This document shows positions 7,289 to 16,012 of a stretch of 64,000 bases of DNA, piece after piece; positions within the stretch are counted from its first letter, which is position 1; the number at the start of each line of letters is the position of its first letter. The DNA is taken from the NCBI GenBank assembly GCA_021827205.1, contig JAKAWV010000004.1, positions 1 through 64,000 on the forward strand. Direction: 5' to 3'. The position numbers and the translations under genes are program-made. Below the pieces are notes generated by a model, which saw nothing but the letters and a program-made list of their open reading frames with translations, was not told the DNA's origin and searched no databases. Source of the DNA: Pseudomonadota bacterium. Lineage in GTDB: Bacteria > Pseudomonadota > Gammaproteobacteria > Xanthomonadales > Rhodanobacteraceae.

Positions 7289-9343
7289 ATGAAATCCTGG
7301 CGAAGTGCGGTGTTGTTGCTCGGTCTGGCGCTGGTCGCATGCGCGGTGGCACACACGGCCGAGGCGGCGTCCAAGGTGTCCTTCCAGCTTACCGACGTGC
7401 GCGATCTGGTGCGCCTGAGCCAGCCGCAGATCGCGCCGGACGGCCGGCACATCGCGCTGATCGTCACTCACGCCGACTGGAAGACCGACAAAAACGAGCC
7501 GCGTATCGAGCTGGTCGACGTGGCCAGCGACAAGACGCGGGTGCTGACTTGGCACCGCAAGGGCATCGCTGCGCTGCAGTGGTCGCATGACGGCACGCGG
7601 CTAGCTTTCCTCGCCGAAGCCGCAGCGCCGGTCGCGGCGAAGGCAGGCGGCGGCGCGGCGGATGAGGCGGCTGCAGGCAAGGACGCCAAGCCCAAGCCGC
7701 AGGTGTTCGTGATGCCCATGGACGGTGGCGATCCGCGACAGATCACGCAGACGCCGCGCGGCGTGGCCGGCTTTGCCTGGAGTCCGCACGACACACGTAT
7801 CGCCTTCATCACCGAGGATGCTCCCGCCAACGCCAAGGCGCTGGCGCATCACGATGGCGCCTTCGAGGTGACCGACGGCAACTTCGAGCTGCGCAACGCA
7901 TTGGCGCCCTGGCACCTGTGGGTGGTGGCCAGCGGCGGCGGCAAGGCCACGCGACTGACCGAAGGCCGCTACAGCCTGCAAACCGACCGGCAAGGCACGC
8001 CGTATCCGGCGTGGAGCGCGGACGGCAAGCAGATCGCCTTCATTCGTTATCCCGGGCCGTACTGGGGACCATCGTTCCATTCCGTCGTCGATGTGGTCGA
8101 CACCACCGGCGGTGGGCCGCACACGTTGTCTGACCAACAGGGCGCGATGGCGGTGCAGTACGCGCCGGGCAGCTCCGCGCGCTATGCCTACCTGCGTCCG
8201 CGCAATGGTGACGAGAATAACGGCAACGCGGTCTACGTGGGCGAGGCCGGCCACGATCGCGACGTCACCGCGGATCTCGCGCGCAACATCGATACCTACG
8301 CCTGGATGCCGGATGGCCACAGCCTGCTACTGAGCGGCGAACTGGGCACGCGCTCGGTGCTGTGGCTGCAGCCGCTGCACGGCAAGGCGCGCGTGCTGGA
8401 CCTGGGTGAAGTCAACGTCGAGGACCAGCCCAGCGTGGCGCGTGACGGCGCCATCGCCTTCATCGGCAGCACGTCCACGCATCCCGACGAGCTGTACGTG
8501 CTGCGCCACGCCGGTGCGCCGCCGCGTCGCCTGACCGACCTCAACGCCTTCGTGGATCAGCGCCTGCTGGGCCGTACGCAAAGCATCGCCTGGGACGGCC
8601 CGGATGGCTTCCACGAGGACGGCGTGCTGGTGTATCCGGTGCACTACGCGGCGGGCCGGCGCTATCCGCTGGTGCTGGTGATCCACGGCGGGCCGGAGGG
8701 TGCCAGCACGGTGGTGTTCTCGCCGTTGACGCAGTTGCTGTCGGCCGCGGGCTTTCTGGTGTTCGAGCCCAACTACCGCGGCAGCACCAACCTGGGCGAT
8801 GCCTACCAGCACGCCATCTTCCGCGACACCGGCGAGGGCCCGGGCCAGGACGTGATGGCGGGCCTGGCGGCGGTGGAAAAGCTGGGCATCGTGGATACGA
8901 ACCGCATTGGCGTCAGCGGCTGGAGCTACGGCGGCTACATGACCGCCTGGCTCAGCGGCCACTACGACGTGTGGAAGGCCGCGGTGGCCGGCGCCGCGCT
9001 CACCGACTGGGTCATGGACTACACCATCGCCTACTATCAGACCGGCGATACGTACTTTTTCGGCGGCTCGCCCTGGGTGGCCAAGTACCACGACATCTGG
9101 CGCGCGCAATCGCCGATCGCCTATGCGCAGAACGTCAAGGCGCCAACGCTGATCATGGGCGATGTCGGCGATGGCAACGTGCCGCTGGTCAACAGCTATG
9201 AGTGGTATCACGCGCTGCGCGACAACGGCGTCACCGTGCGCTTCTATGCCTATCCGGTGGACACCCATTTCCCCGAGGACATCGTGCAGACCACCGACGT
9301 CTACCGGCGCTGGGTGGACTGGATGAAACGGTACCTGCAGTGA
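7289..9343 (+). CDS. S9-family prolyl oligopeptidase-like serine peptidase, exported
   Basis: A 684-residue peptidase. A Sec signal peptide (about 1-26, ending AEAAS) is followed by a WD40/PD40-like beta-propeller (about 30-420) and an alpha/beta-hydrolase domain (about 430-684). The catalytic triad is S546 (GWSYGGYM), D628 (GDVGDGNVP) and H660 (VDTHFPED). Such enzymes cleave short peptides, typically dipeptidyl- or acylaminoacyl-peptidases, in the periplasm. The ATG at 7289 is chosen because it begins the signal peptide; the frame stays open upstream to 7133 but that segment is not signal-like. No close operon partner: 201 bases separate it from the amylase. Confidence 0.92.
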   Translation: MKSWRSAVLLLGLALVACAVAHTAEAASKVSFQLTDVRDLVRLSQPQIAPDGRHIALIVTHADWKTDKNEPRIELVDVASDKTRVLTWHRKGIAALQWSHDGTRLAFLAEAAAPVAAKAGGGAADEAAAGKDAKPKPQVFVMPMDGGDPRQITQTPRGVAGFAWSPHDTRIAFITEDAPANAKALAHHDGAFEVTDGNFELRNALAPWHLWVVASGGGKATRLTEGRYSLQTDRQGTPYPAWSADGKQIAFIRYPGPYWGPSFHSVVDVVDTTGGGPHTLSDQQGAMAVQYAPGSSARYAYLRPRNGDENNGNAVYVGEAGHDRDVTADLARNIDTYAWMPDGHSLLLSGELGTRSVLWLQPLHGKARVLDLGEVNVEDQPSVARDGAIAFIGSTSTHPDELYVLRHAGAPPRRLTDLNAFVDQRLLGRTQSIAWDGPDGFHEDGVLVYPVHYAAGRRYPLVLVIHGGPEGASTVVFSPLTQLLSAAGFLVFEPNYRGSTNLGDAYQHAIFRDTGEGPGQDVMAGLAAVEKLGIVDTNRIGVSGWSYGGYMTAWLSGHYDVWKAAVAGAALTDWVMDYTIAYYQTGDTYFFGGSPWVAKYHDIWRAQSPIAYAQNVKAPTLIMGDVGDGNVPLVNSYEWYHALRDNGVTVRFYAYPVDTHFPEDIVQTTDVYRRWVDWMKRYLQ

Positions 9344-9415
9344 TCCAGCAGGATGTCGGGAAACTTCCCGCTGGCAGTTGGGGCATTCCTGCCCAGCGCG
9401 TCACGGGTCGCAGTT

Positions 9416-10012
9416 CTACCCCTCGACGTCGGTTCTGGGGCCGGCATCCGCGTGGGCGTGGCTCTCCATCATCGCGCCGGAATCCATCGGCCCCATGTCC
9501 TCGTCGGACGGCGCCTTGGCGACGATGGCCCGGTACTCGGCCGGCGTCATGCCCGGCAGCTTCCGCAGGAAGGCGATCATGCTCCAGATGGTGGCGTCGT
9601 CGTGACTGAAGCCCCACGCCGGCATCGCGCTCATCTTGATGCCGTGCTTGATCACCCAGAACGCCTGGCGCGGGTCGACGCGCACCCGGCTGAGGTTGGG
9701 CGGCTGCGGATACAGGCCGGGGCGGATCTCGGAGTCGCTGACGCCCGGCGCCAGATGGCAGCCGGCACACATCGCCGCGTACTGGCCGGCGCCCTTGAGG
9801 ATGACCTTCGGATCGTCGAGGTCGGCCGGCACCTGGATGGACGCGGCGTGCTTCTCGATCGAGCGCTCGCGCATCATCGTCAGCATCGCCACCGTCGCTT
9901 TCCAGTGCGGGCTGTCGGCGCCCATGTCGTACATGCCCAGCCACATGAAGGCGAAGACGCCGAGCACCGCCGCCAGCGCCACACCCAGCAGAGCGATCAA
10001 GGTATTTTTCAT
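9416..10012 (-). CDS. Monohaem cytochrome c, last gene of the copper locus
   Basis: A 198-residue protein with an N-terminal membrane anchor (about residues 5-27) and one class-I cytochrome c domain. The haem motif CAGCH is at about residues 82-86, and a likely axial Met lies in MSAMPAWG. The C-terminus is His/Met-containing (MESHAHADAG). It starts 9 bases after the copB stop on the same strand and so belongs to the copLAB transcript. It may pass electrons to or from the CopA oxidase, or protect against Cu stress; this is inferred. Confidence 0.85.
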   Translation of the reverse strand: MKNTLIALLGVALAAVLGVFAFMWLGMYDMGADSPHWKATVAMLTMMRERSIEKHAASIQVPADLDDPKVILKGAGQYAAMCAGCHLAPGVSDSEIRPGLYPQPPNLSRVRVDPRQAFWVIKHGIKMSAMPAWGFSHDDATIWSMIAFLRKLPGMTPAEYRAIVAKAPSDEDMGPMDSGAMMESHAHADAGPRTDVEG

Positions 10013-10021
10013 GTTTCCCCC

Positions 10022-11143
10022 TCAGAACCAGACGCGTACGCCGGCGACGATCTGCCGGTCGAACACGGATTTGTTTTCCGCGCGGCGAAAGCCCGCGGTG
10101 CCGCCGAACACGCGCTGCCAGACCACGCCGATATACGGTGCGAACTCGCGGCGGATTTCGTAGCGCAGGCGCAAGCCCAGGCTGGCGTCGGACAGTCCGC
10201 TGCCCAGCCGGCGTGCCGGATCGCTACGGCCGTAGAGGTTGGCCTCGAACTCCGGCTGCAGGATCAGCCGCTGGGTAAACAGCAGTTCGTACTCGACCTT
10301 CAGGCGCGCGGCGGTGCGCCCGCCCGCGCCGACGTAGCCGGTGGCCTCGATGTCGAACCAATACGGCGCCAGGCCCTGCACGCCGAAGGCCGCCCAGTCA
10401 CGCGCGGGTCCGGCGCCGAAGTCGTGGCGCACGCCCAGCGTGCTGTCCCAGAACGCGGTGACGGCGTGGCTCCACAGCGCTTCGATGTCGCCCTCCTGCA
10501 GACGTCCGGCGCTGCGCGCGCCCTCGCTGCGCAACAGCAGCCGGTTGAAATCGCCGCCATACCAGGCGTAGGCGTCCCAGGCCTGGCCGCTGACGCCGTC
10601 GGCATGCGTCCATTCGAGTTGGTTGATCAGCACCTTGCCGAAGCGGCGGTCATCGGCCATGTCCATGCCGGTCATCGGCATGGATTCGAGCTTGGCCAGA
10701 TAGGCCGCGGGGTCGGCCGGGCCGGGTGGCAATGCGGGCGCCGCAGGCGTCGAGGTGGAGGGCGCGGCTGGCGCGCCGTGCTGGCCGTGCGATGTTTTCA
10801 TCCCGGGCATGCCGGACGTGCTGCCCGTGTCCATCCCGGGCATCGAGCCCATGTCCATACCGGGCATGCCGCCCATCGAGGATGAAGCGGCAGCCGGTTG
10901 CGCCGATGTTGCACGTGTCGGAGCCGCCGGCTTTGCGGGCGGAGCGCCGTGCTTGCCGTGCTTTTCGTGCGTAATGTCCATGCCGGGCATCGCGCCCATC
11001 TTCATGCCGGACATGTCACCCATGGTCGACGCGGACGATGCCGGCGCCGTCTGCGCGAACGCCGGCGCCGTCAGCACGGATGCGCACAACATCCACAGCG
11101 AGACCAAGCGTGTGCCGCGTGGAGTCATCGTCTGTGCGCTCAT
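10022..11143 (-). CDS. copB: Copper resistance protein B (outer-membrane)
   Basis: A 373-residue CopB. A signal peptide (about 1-30) is followed by a Met/His-rich region with repeated GMPGMDMGSMPGMD-type segments (about 40-135), then the CopB beta-barrel domain (about 150-373) ending in aromatic VWF, as expected for an outer-membrane barrel. CopB binds copper and, with CopA, sequesters it outside the cytoplasm. The ATG overlaps the copA stop by four bases (ATGA), so expression is coupled. The Met-rich region is longer than in many homologues. Confidence 0.92.
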   Translation of the reverse strand: MSAQTMTPRGTRLVSLWMLCASVLTAPAFAQTAPASSASTMGDMSGMKMGAMPGMDITHEKHGKHGAPPAKPAAPTRATSAQPAAASSSMGGMPGMDMGSMPGMDTGSTSGMPGMKTSHGQHGAPAAPSTSTPAAPALPPGPADPAAYLAKLESMPMTGMDMADDRRFGKVLINQLEWTHADGVSGQAWDAYAWYGGDFNRLLLRSEGARSAGRLQEGDIEALWSHAVTAFWDSTLGVRHDFGAGPARDWAAFGVQGLAPYWFDIEATGYVGAGGRTAARLKVEYELLFTQRLILQPEFEANLYGRSDPARRLGSGLSDASLGLRLRYEIRREFAPYIGVVWQRVFGGTAGFRRAENKSVFDRQIVAGVRVWF

Positions 11144-12984
11144 GCCACGATCACCTCGCGGAACATGCCCGCCTCCATGTGGTAGAGCAGGTGGCAGTGG
11201 TAGGCCCAGCGCCCCGGCGCGTCGGCGCTGACCATGTAACTGATTTGCTGCGCCGGCTGCACGCTGACGGTGTGCTTGCGCACCTGGAAGCCGCCGTCCG
11301 GCGCCTCGACCTCGCTCCACATGCCGTGCAGGTGGATCGGGTGGGTCATCATGGTGTCGTTGATCAGGGTGATACGCAGACGCTCGCCGTAGCGGAAGGT
11401 GATCGGCGCGGCCTGCGAAAACTTCTTGCCGTCGAAGCCCCAGACGTAGCGCCGCATGTTGCCGGTGAGGTGCAGCGTGAGCGTGCGTCCCGGTTCGCGC
11501 GGATCCAGCGGCCCGCCGAGCGTGTGCAGATCGGCATAGGTGAGCACGCGGCGGCCGTTGTCGCGCAGGCCGACGCCCGGATCGTCGAGGTTGCTGCGCG
11601 GATCGGCCACGCACATGTCCACGCTGGGACCGGTTTTGCAATGCCAGGGTGGCGGAAAAGCGAACGGCGAGGCGGCGCCCGGCACGGACGCTGATGCCGC
11701 GTGGCCGGCATGCGCCATGCCCGCCATCCCGGCCCTGTCCTGTATGCCCTTCATGCCGGCCATCCCGTTCATGCCTTGCATGCCGGCCATGTCCTTCATG
11801 GACCCCATGTCCATGCCGGCCATGCCGCCCATGGCGCCCATCATGTCGGTCATGCTCAGCCAGGGCACCGGATCGAGCGGCGGCACCGGCGCCTGCATGC
11901 CGGCACGTGGCGCCAGCGTGCCGCGCGCGTAGCCGCTGCGATCCATCGATTCGGCGAAGATCGTGTACGCGGCGTCGCCGGGCTCGACGATCACGTCGTA
12001 GGTTTCCGCCACGCCGATGCGGAACTCGTCCACCGTCACCGGCTCGACGTCCTGGCCGTCGGCGCTGACCACGGTCAGCTTCAGGCCCGGGATACGCAGA
12101 TCGAAGTAGGTCATCGCCGCGCCGTTGATGACGCGCAGGCGCACGCGCTCGCCGGGCTTGAACAACGCGGTCCAGTTGCCGGCCGGCGCGGTGCCGTTGA
12201 GCAGATAGGTATAGGTGTAGGCCGACACGTCGCTGAGGTCGGTCGGGTTCATGCGCATCCGGTTCCACATGCGCCGCCTGGCCAGCGCCGCGCGGATGCC
12301 CATGCGCTCGACATCGCGCATGAAATCGACCGCGGTCGGCTGGTGGAAGTTGTAGTAGTCGCTCTGGCGCTTGAGCGTGGCGAGGATGGTGTCGGGGTTC
12401 TGATCGGTCCAGTCGCTGAGCATCACCACGTAGTCGCGATCGGAACGGATCCTGGCGCCGTCGCGCGCCTCGACCACGATCGGTCCGTACAGGCCCTGCT
12501 GCTCCTGGAAGCCCGAATGCGAGTGGTACCAGTAGGTGCCGGTCTGGCGCACCGGGAAGCGGTAGGTGAACGTCTCGCCCGGCGCGATGCCGGGAAAACT
12601 CAGGCCCGGCACGCCGTCCATCCGGAACGGCAGCAGGATGCCGTGCCAGTGGATCGAGCTGGCCACCGGCAGCGTGTTGCGCACGCGCAGGGTGACGGTA
12701 TCGCCCTCGCGCCAGCGCAGGATCGGCGCCGGCAGTTGGCGGTTGACCACGATCGCGCTGCGCGCGCGGCCGGTGAAATCGACCGACATCGCGCCGATGG
12801 TCAGGTCGAACTCGGTGCCGCTGAGCACGGCGGGATAGGCCGTGGCGGCCGGCGCGGCCAGCGCGAAGCGCGGCAGCAGGCCGACGCCGAGCGCGGCGGC
12901 GCCCAGCGCGAGCCCCTGCACGAAGCGGCGGCGGGCCGGATCGGGCACGGTGGGACAATCGGGTGGAACAAGAATGCGCGACAT
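11140..12984 (-). CDS. copA: Copper resistance multicopper oxidase CopA
   Basis: A 614-residue periplasmic multicopper oxidase that oxidises Cu(I). A twin-arginine signal (RRRF, about residues 18-21) precedes a hydrophobic stretch ending ALAAPAA. The copper motifs are HWHG (112-115), YHSHSG (153-158), HPIHLHGMW near the C-terminus, and the type-1/3 motif HCHLLYHMEAGM close to residue 600. A Met-rich insert with MDMGSMKDMAGMQGMNGM-type repeats lies around residues 375-430. The ATG at 12982-12984 begins the Tat signal; a longer frame upstream to 13344 is rejected because it covers copL on the same strand. It is the middle gene of copL-copA-copB-cytochrome. Confidence 0.95.
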   Translation of the reverse strand: MSRILVPPDCPTVPDPARRRFVQGLALGAAALGVGLLPRFALAAPAATAYPAVLSGTEFDLTIGAMSVDFTGRARSAIVVNRQLPAPILRWREGDTVTLRVRNTLPVASSIHWHGILLPFRMDGVPGLSFPGIAPGETFTYRFPVRQTGTYWYHSHSGFQEQQGLYGPIVVEARDGARIRSDRDYVVMLSDWTDQNPDTILATLKRQSDYYNFHQPTAVDFMRDVERMGIRAALARRRMWNRMRMNPTDLSDVSAYTYTYLLNGTAPAGNWTALFKPGERVRLRVINGAAMTYFDLRIPGLKLTVVSADGQDVEPVTVDEFRIGVAETYDVIVEPGDAAYTIFAESMDRSGYARGTLAPRAGMQAPVPPLDPVPWLSMTDMMGAMGGMAGMDMGSMKDMAGMQGMNGMAGMKGIQDRAGMAGMAHAGHAASASVPGAASPFAFPPPWHCKTGPSVDMCVADPRSNLDDPGVGLRDNGRRVLTYADLHTLGGPLDPREPGRTLTLHLTGNMRRYVWGFDGKKFSQAAPITFRYGERLRITLINDTMMTHPIHLHGMWSEVEAPDGGFQVRKHTVSVQPAQQISYMVSADAPGRWAYHCHLLYHMEAGMFREVIVA

Positions 12985-13075
12985 GGCGACTCCGGAACGC
13001 GAGGACAGGCCGCGCAGTGCACGGCGCGGCATCAACAGGTGCAGCAGGGGCGTCGCGCGGAGCGACGCAGCGCGT

Positions 13076-13471
13076 TCAAACGACTGGTGGCCGCAGCGGC
13101 GGGGCGGTGATCGCGGGGACAAGGGCGAGCGCGCGCAACCGCGGGGACTCGCGCCCGGCACGCGGCGTCTGCATCGACAGCGCAGCCACCGGCAGGACCG
13201 CGGCACCACACGCGCTGACGCAACCGCAGCAGTGTCCACCGCTGCAGGCATGTTGCGCGTGACCGCAGCAATCGTGCCCAGCCGCGGATGCATCGGCGCA
13301 GTGCGCGGCCACCGGCTGGCCAGCGTGCAACATCGGCGCGGCATGCGTCATGGTCGTCGCCATCGCCGGTGCAGTCTGCATGGCAGGCAGCGGCAGCGCG
13401 AACACCATGCCCGACCACGCCAGCAGGGCCAGCACGAGCAGACGGCGGAACGGGACAGCGGAAAGACGCAT
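13076..13471 (-). CDS. copL: CopL-family Cys/His-rich copper-responsive protein
   Basis: A 131-residue protein with a signal peptide (about 1-26, ending VFALPLPA) and a Cys/His cluster (HDCCGHAQHACSGG, HCCGC). Size, composition and position immediately upstream of copA match CopL, the leader gene required for copper-induced expression of copAB in Xanthomonas. How it acts is not settled. It is first in the locus; a 91-base gap separates it from copA. No metal-dependent repressor is visible nearby. Confidence 0.8.
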   Translation of the reverse strand: MRLSAVPFRRLLVLALLAWSGMVFALPLPAMQTAPAMATTMTHAAPMLHAGQPVAAHCADASAAGHDCCGHAQHACSGGHCCGCVSACGAAVLPVAALSMQTPRAGRESPRLRALALVPAITAPPLRPPVV

Positions 13472-13584
13472 GGGTCGCAGCGTAATTTGTCCGTAATGTC
13501 AACGCAACCATGAAGGCGCTCCGCGGTGGGCATCCGTGCGCTCCGCGCCACGTACACTTCCCGTGCCGCCTGTCGAGCCTTGCA

Positions 13585-14427
13585 ATGAATTATCGCCACC
13601 GTTTTCATGCCGGCAACTTTGCCGATGTCCTCAAGCACACGATCCTGCTGGGCGTGCTCGATGCGCTCAAGCGCAAGCCGGCGCCGTTCGCGTATCTGGA
13701 CACGCACGCCGGCAGCGGCGTCTACGCGCTGGACTCGGAGGCCGCGCGCAAGACCAGCGAGTTCCGCGCCGGCGTGCTGCGCGTACTCGATGCCGGCGAT
13801 CTGCCGCCGTTGCTGCGCCGCTACGTCGAGGCCGTGCGCGCCTGTGATGCGGGCACGCCGCTAACGCGCTATCCGGGCTCGCCGTGGCTGGCCTGGTACG
13901 CGCTGCGCACGCAGGATCGCGCGTTGCTGTGCGAACTGCTGCCCGCGGAAGCCGTCGTGCTGCGCAGCCAGTTCGCCGACGATGCGCGCATGCATGTGCA
14001 TCAACGCGATGGCTACGCGGCGCTGGCCGCGTTGCTGCCGCCGCCGGAAAAACGCGGTCTGGTGCTGATCGATCCGCCTTACGAGGCGCAGGAAGACGAG
14101 TTTCGCAGCATCCGCCACGGCCTTGAGCAGGCGCTGACGCGCTGGCCGCAGGCGACTTGCGCGGTGTGGTATCCGATCAAGCTGGCGCGCACGCGCGAGC
14201 CGTTCCTGCGCTGGCTGCGTACCTGCGCGGCGCAACAAGTGCTGGTGGCCGAACTGGCGGTGCGCGCGGAAAACTCGCCGCTGCGCATGAACGGCTGCGG
14301 CGTGGCCTTGCTCAATCCGCCATGGAAGCTGGATCAGGCGCTGTCCGCGGCCTTGCCGGTGCTGGCGCGGCTGCTGGGCGAGGACGGTCAGGGCGATTCG
14401 CGCTTGCAATGGCTGAAGCGTGAATGA
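13585..14427 (+). CDS. rlmJ: 23S rRNA (adenine-2030-N6)-methyltransferase RlmJ
   Basis: A 280-residue SAM methyltransferase of the RlmJ (YhiR) family that methylates A2030 of 23S rRNA. The family's characteristic start MNYRHRFHAGNFADVLKH is present, followed by the SAM-binding YLDTHAGSGVY and the catalytic DPPY motif (VLIDPPYEAQEDEF). The ATG at 13585 is chosen because it begins this conserved start; the upstream extension to 13510 is unlikely. It stands alone on the plus strand, divergent from copL. Confidence 0.95.
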   Translation: MNYRHRFHAGNFADVLKHTILLGVLDALKRKPAPFAYLDTHAGSGVYALDSEAARKTSEFRAGVLRVLDAGDLPPLLRRYVEAVRACDAGTPLTRYPGSPWLAWYALRTQDRALLCELLPAEAVVLRSQFADDARMHVHQRDGYAALAALLPPPEKRGLVLIDPPYEAQEDEFRSIRHGLEQALTRWPQATCAVWYPIKLARTREPFLRWLRTCAAQQVLVAELAVRAENSPLRMNGCGVALLNPPWKLDQALSAALPVLARLLGEDGQGDSRLQWLKRE

Positions 14428-14497
14428 TTGCCGCAGTGCCCACGCTGCCGCGCACGGCTGTCGCTATGCTGTGATCACCAATTCACGGGGAATTTCC

Positions 14498-15016
14498 ATG
14501 CGCCGCCTGCCGCGATTGTTGTCACTGACGCTGCTGTCCCTGTCCGCCGCGCTGCTGCTTGCAGCCTGCGCGCCGGCACCGATCTTCAAGCCCGGTTCGA
14601 ACATCGCCAACGTGCCGCCGGAGACCGTGGCACAGGCGCCTGAACGCTATATCGGGCGCGCAGTGATCTGGGGCGGGCAAGTGGTGGCTGTGCAGAACAT
14701 GCCCGACACCACCGAGGTGCAAATCCTCGGCTACCCGCTGGACAGCTCGCAGCGACCGCTGCCCAACAGCCCCGCGGGCGGGCGCTTCATCGCCATCATG
14801 AAAGGCTATGTCGAGCCGCTGAACTATCCGGCCGGTGCGCTGGTCACGCTCACCGGTCATGTTGAGGGCGTGCGCGTGGGCAGTGTCGGCGATGCGTCCT
14901 ATGCCTTCCCGCTGGTACGCGTGGATGCCGTGCATGTGTGGACCGCAGCCGAGTTGCGCAGCGACAAGCCGCACTTCAGCTTTGGCTTGGGCGTGGGCGT
15001 GGGCATCATTCGCTGA
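14498..15016 (+). CDS. slp: Slp-family outer-membrane lipoprotein
   Basis: A 172-residue lipoprotein. A signal peptide with lipobox LAAC (Cys at about residue 24) precedes a Slp domain with typical segments (VAQAPERYIGRAVIWGG; TEVQILGYPLDSSQRP; GRFIA). Slp proteins are starvation- or stationary-phase-induced lipoproteins of the outer membrane; the molecular role is unclear. The C-terminus is Gly-rich (FGLGVGVGIIR). The ATG at 14498 is chosen at the signal peptide; the frame upstream overlaps rlmJ. Confidence 0.88.
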   Translation: MRRLPRLLSLTLLSLSAALLLAACAPAPIFKPGSNIANVPPETVAQAPERYIGRAVIWGGQVVAVQNMPDTTEVQILGYPLDSSQRPLPNSPAGGRFIAIMKGYVEPLNYPAGALVTLTGHVEGVRVGSVGDASYAFPLVRVDAVHVWTAAELRSDKPHFSFGLGVGVGIIR

Positions 15017-15058
15017 GGCATCGGCGCAACTGCCCTGCCCGATTCTGGCCGGTTCCAC

Positions 15059-15727
15059 TCAAGCCGGATCGGGCAAGGCGCCAAACTCATCCGCATCGTC
15101 GCCCGCGCCCGGATCGGGCAGCAGCGCCACGTGCTGCGGCGCGACTTCACGCACCGACTCGGCCAGCGCGCGCTCGACCAGCCAATAGCGTCCGTCGAGC
15201 TGGATCACGCCCAGTTCGCCAGCGTTGAGCGCGCGCAACTGCGCGGCGTCCACGTGCACGCGGCGAATCTTGCCGCCGTACTCGAAGTGGCGCATCAGCT
15301 CGGCCTCGGCGCGATTGAGCGTCTTGCCCTGCACCAGCGCCTGCGCCTTTTCACGCTGTTCCTTGCGCCGCCGGGCGCGCTCGGCGGCGGCACGCTCGGC
15401 AGTGGCTTTCTCGCGCTGCTCCTGTGCGTGGCGCAAGGCATAGGCGCGCGCCAGATCGATTTCTTCCTGACTCGCGTCCGCGCGGCGCGGCGCCGGTTTG
15501 CCGGCTGCTTGCGCGCGCGCTGTGCCGCGTCCGCGCTGCGCGGTGCGCGCAGGCGCGTGGTTGCCCGATGCGCCAGCACCGGGCTTGCCGGATGTATCGT
15601 GCTTGCCCGCACCCGCACCCGCACGCGACGCGTCTTGCGCCACGCGCTCGCCGCGCGCCGGCGCGGGCGGCTTGGGGCTGGGCTGCAAACCCGCTTTCAG
15701 CAGTTGATCACGCAGGGAATCGACCAT
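15059..15727 (-). CDS. DUF2058-family (YaiL-like) putative nucleoprotein
   Basis: A 222-residue cytoplasmic protein with the family start MVDSLRDQLLKAGL, a low-complexity Ala/Gly/Lys/Arg segment (about 20-95), a highly charged helix rich in Ala, Glu and Arg (about 95-140), and a conserved C-terminal domain (FEYGGKIRRVHVDAAQ; GELGVIQLDGRYWLV). DUF2058 proteins are annotated as nucleoprotein or polynucleotide-associated, without firm function. The ATG at 15725-15727 fits the family start; an ATG nine codons upstream is also in frame. Confidence 0.88.
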   Translation of the reverse strand: MVDSLRDQLLKAGLQPSPKPPAPARGERVAQDASRAGAGAGKHDTSGKPGAGASGNHAPARTAQRGRGTARAQAAGKPAPRRADASQEEIDLARAYALRHAQEQREKATAERAAAERARRRKEQREKAQALVQGKTLNRAEAELMRHFEYGGKIRRVHVDAAQLRALNAGELGVIQLDGRYWLVERALAESVREVAPQHVALLPDPGAGDDADEFGALPDPA

Positions 15728-15781
15728 GTTCCACTCGCTTGCGGTGCTGTTCATGGCGCGCGCATGCGCGCCGTGGTCCCA

Positions 15782-16012
15782 TCAGTAATGCGGCGGCGGC
15801 GGCTCGCCGCGCACATCCGGCGCCAGCGCGGTGCGCACGCCGGCCAGTTCCAAGCGCAACTCGGTGACGATGCGCTCCAGGCGGTCAAGACGCATGGCGC
15901 GCTCGGCGTCGGTGGCGAGCAAACCGTGCAACGCTTCGTCGAGAAAACTCAGCCGGATCTCCAACTCGGTCAGGCGATTTTCGAGCGTACTCATCGGGGC
16001 GTGCTCATGCAT
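15782..16012 (-). CDS. slyX: SlyX family protein
   Basis: A 76-residue coiled-coil protein with the SlyX pattern ([19 protein letters not shown]) and the family's C-terminal signature PPPHY. The function of SlyX is unknown. The ATG at 16012 overlaps the end of the UDP-glucose dehydrogenase gene by 8 bases; a second in-frame ATG six codons later (15994) is equally possible. Confidence 0.88.
   Translation of the reverse strand: MHEHAPMSTLENRLTELEIRLSFLDEALHGLLATDAERAMRLDRLERIVTELRLELAGVRTALAPDVRGEPPPPHY

Noticed and set aside
10022-12958. 978-residue minus-strand frame that would fuse copB with sequence overlapping copA
   Set aside because: The upstream part is an out-of-frame reading of copA; copB has its own signal peptide and a coupled ATG.
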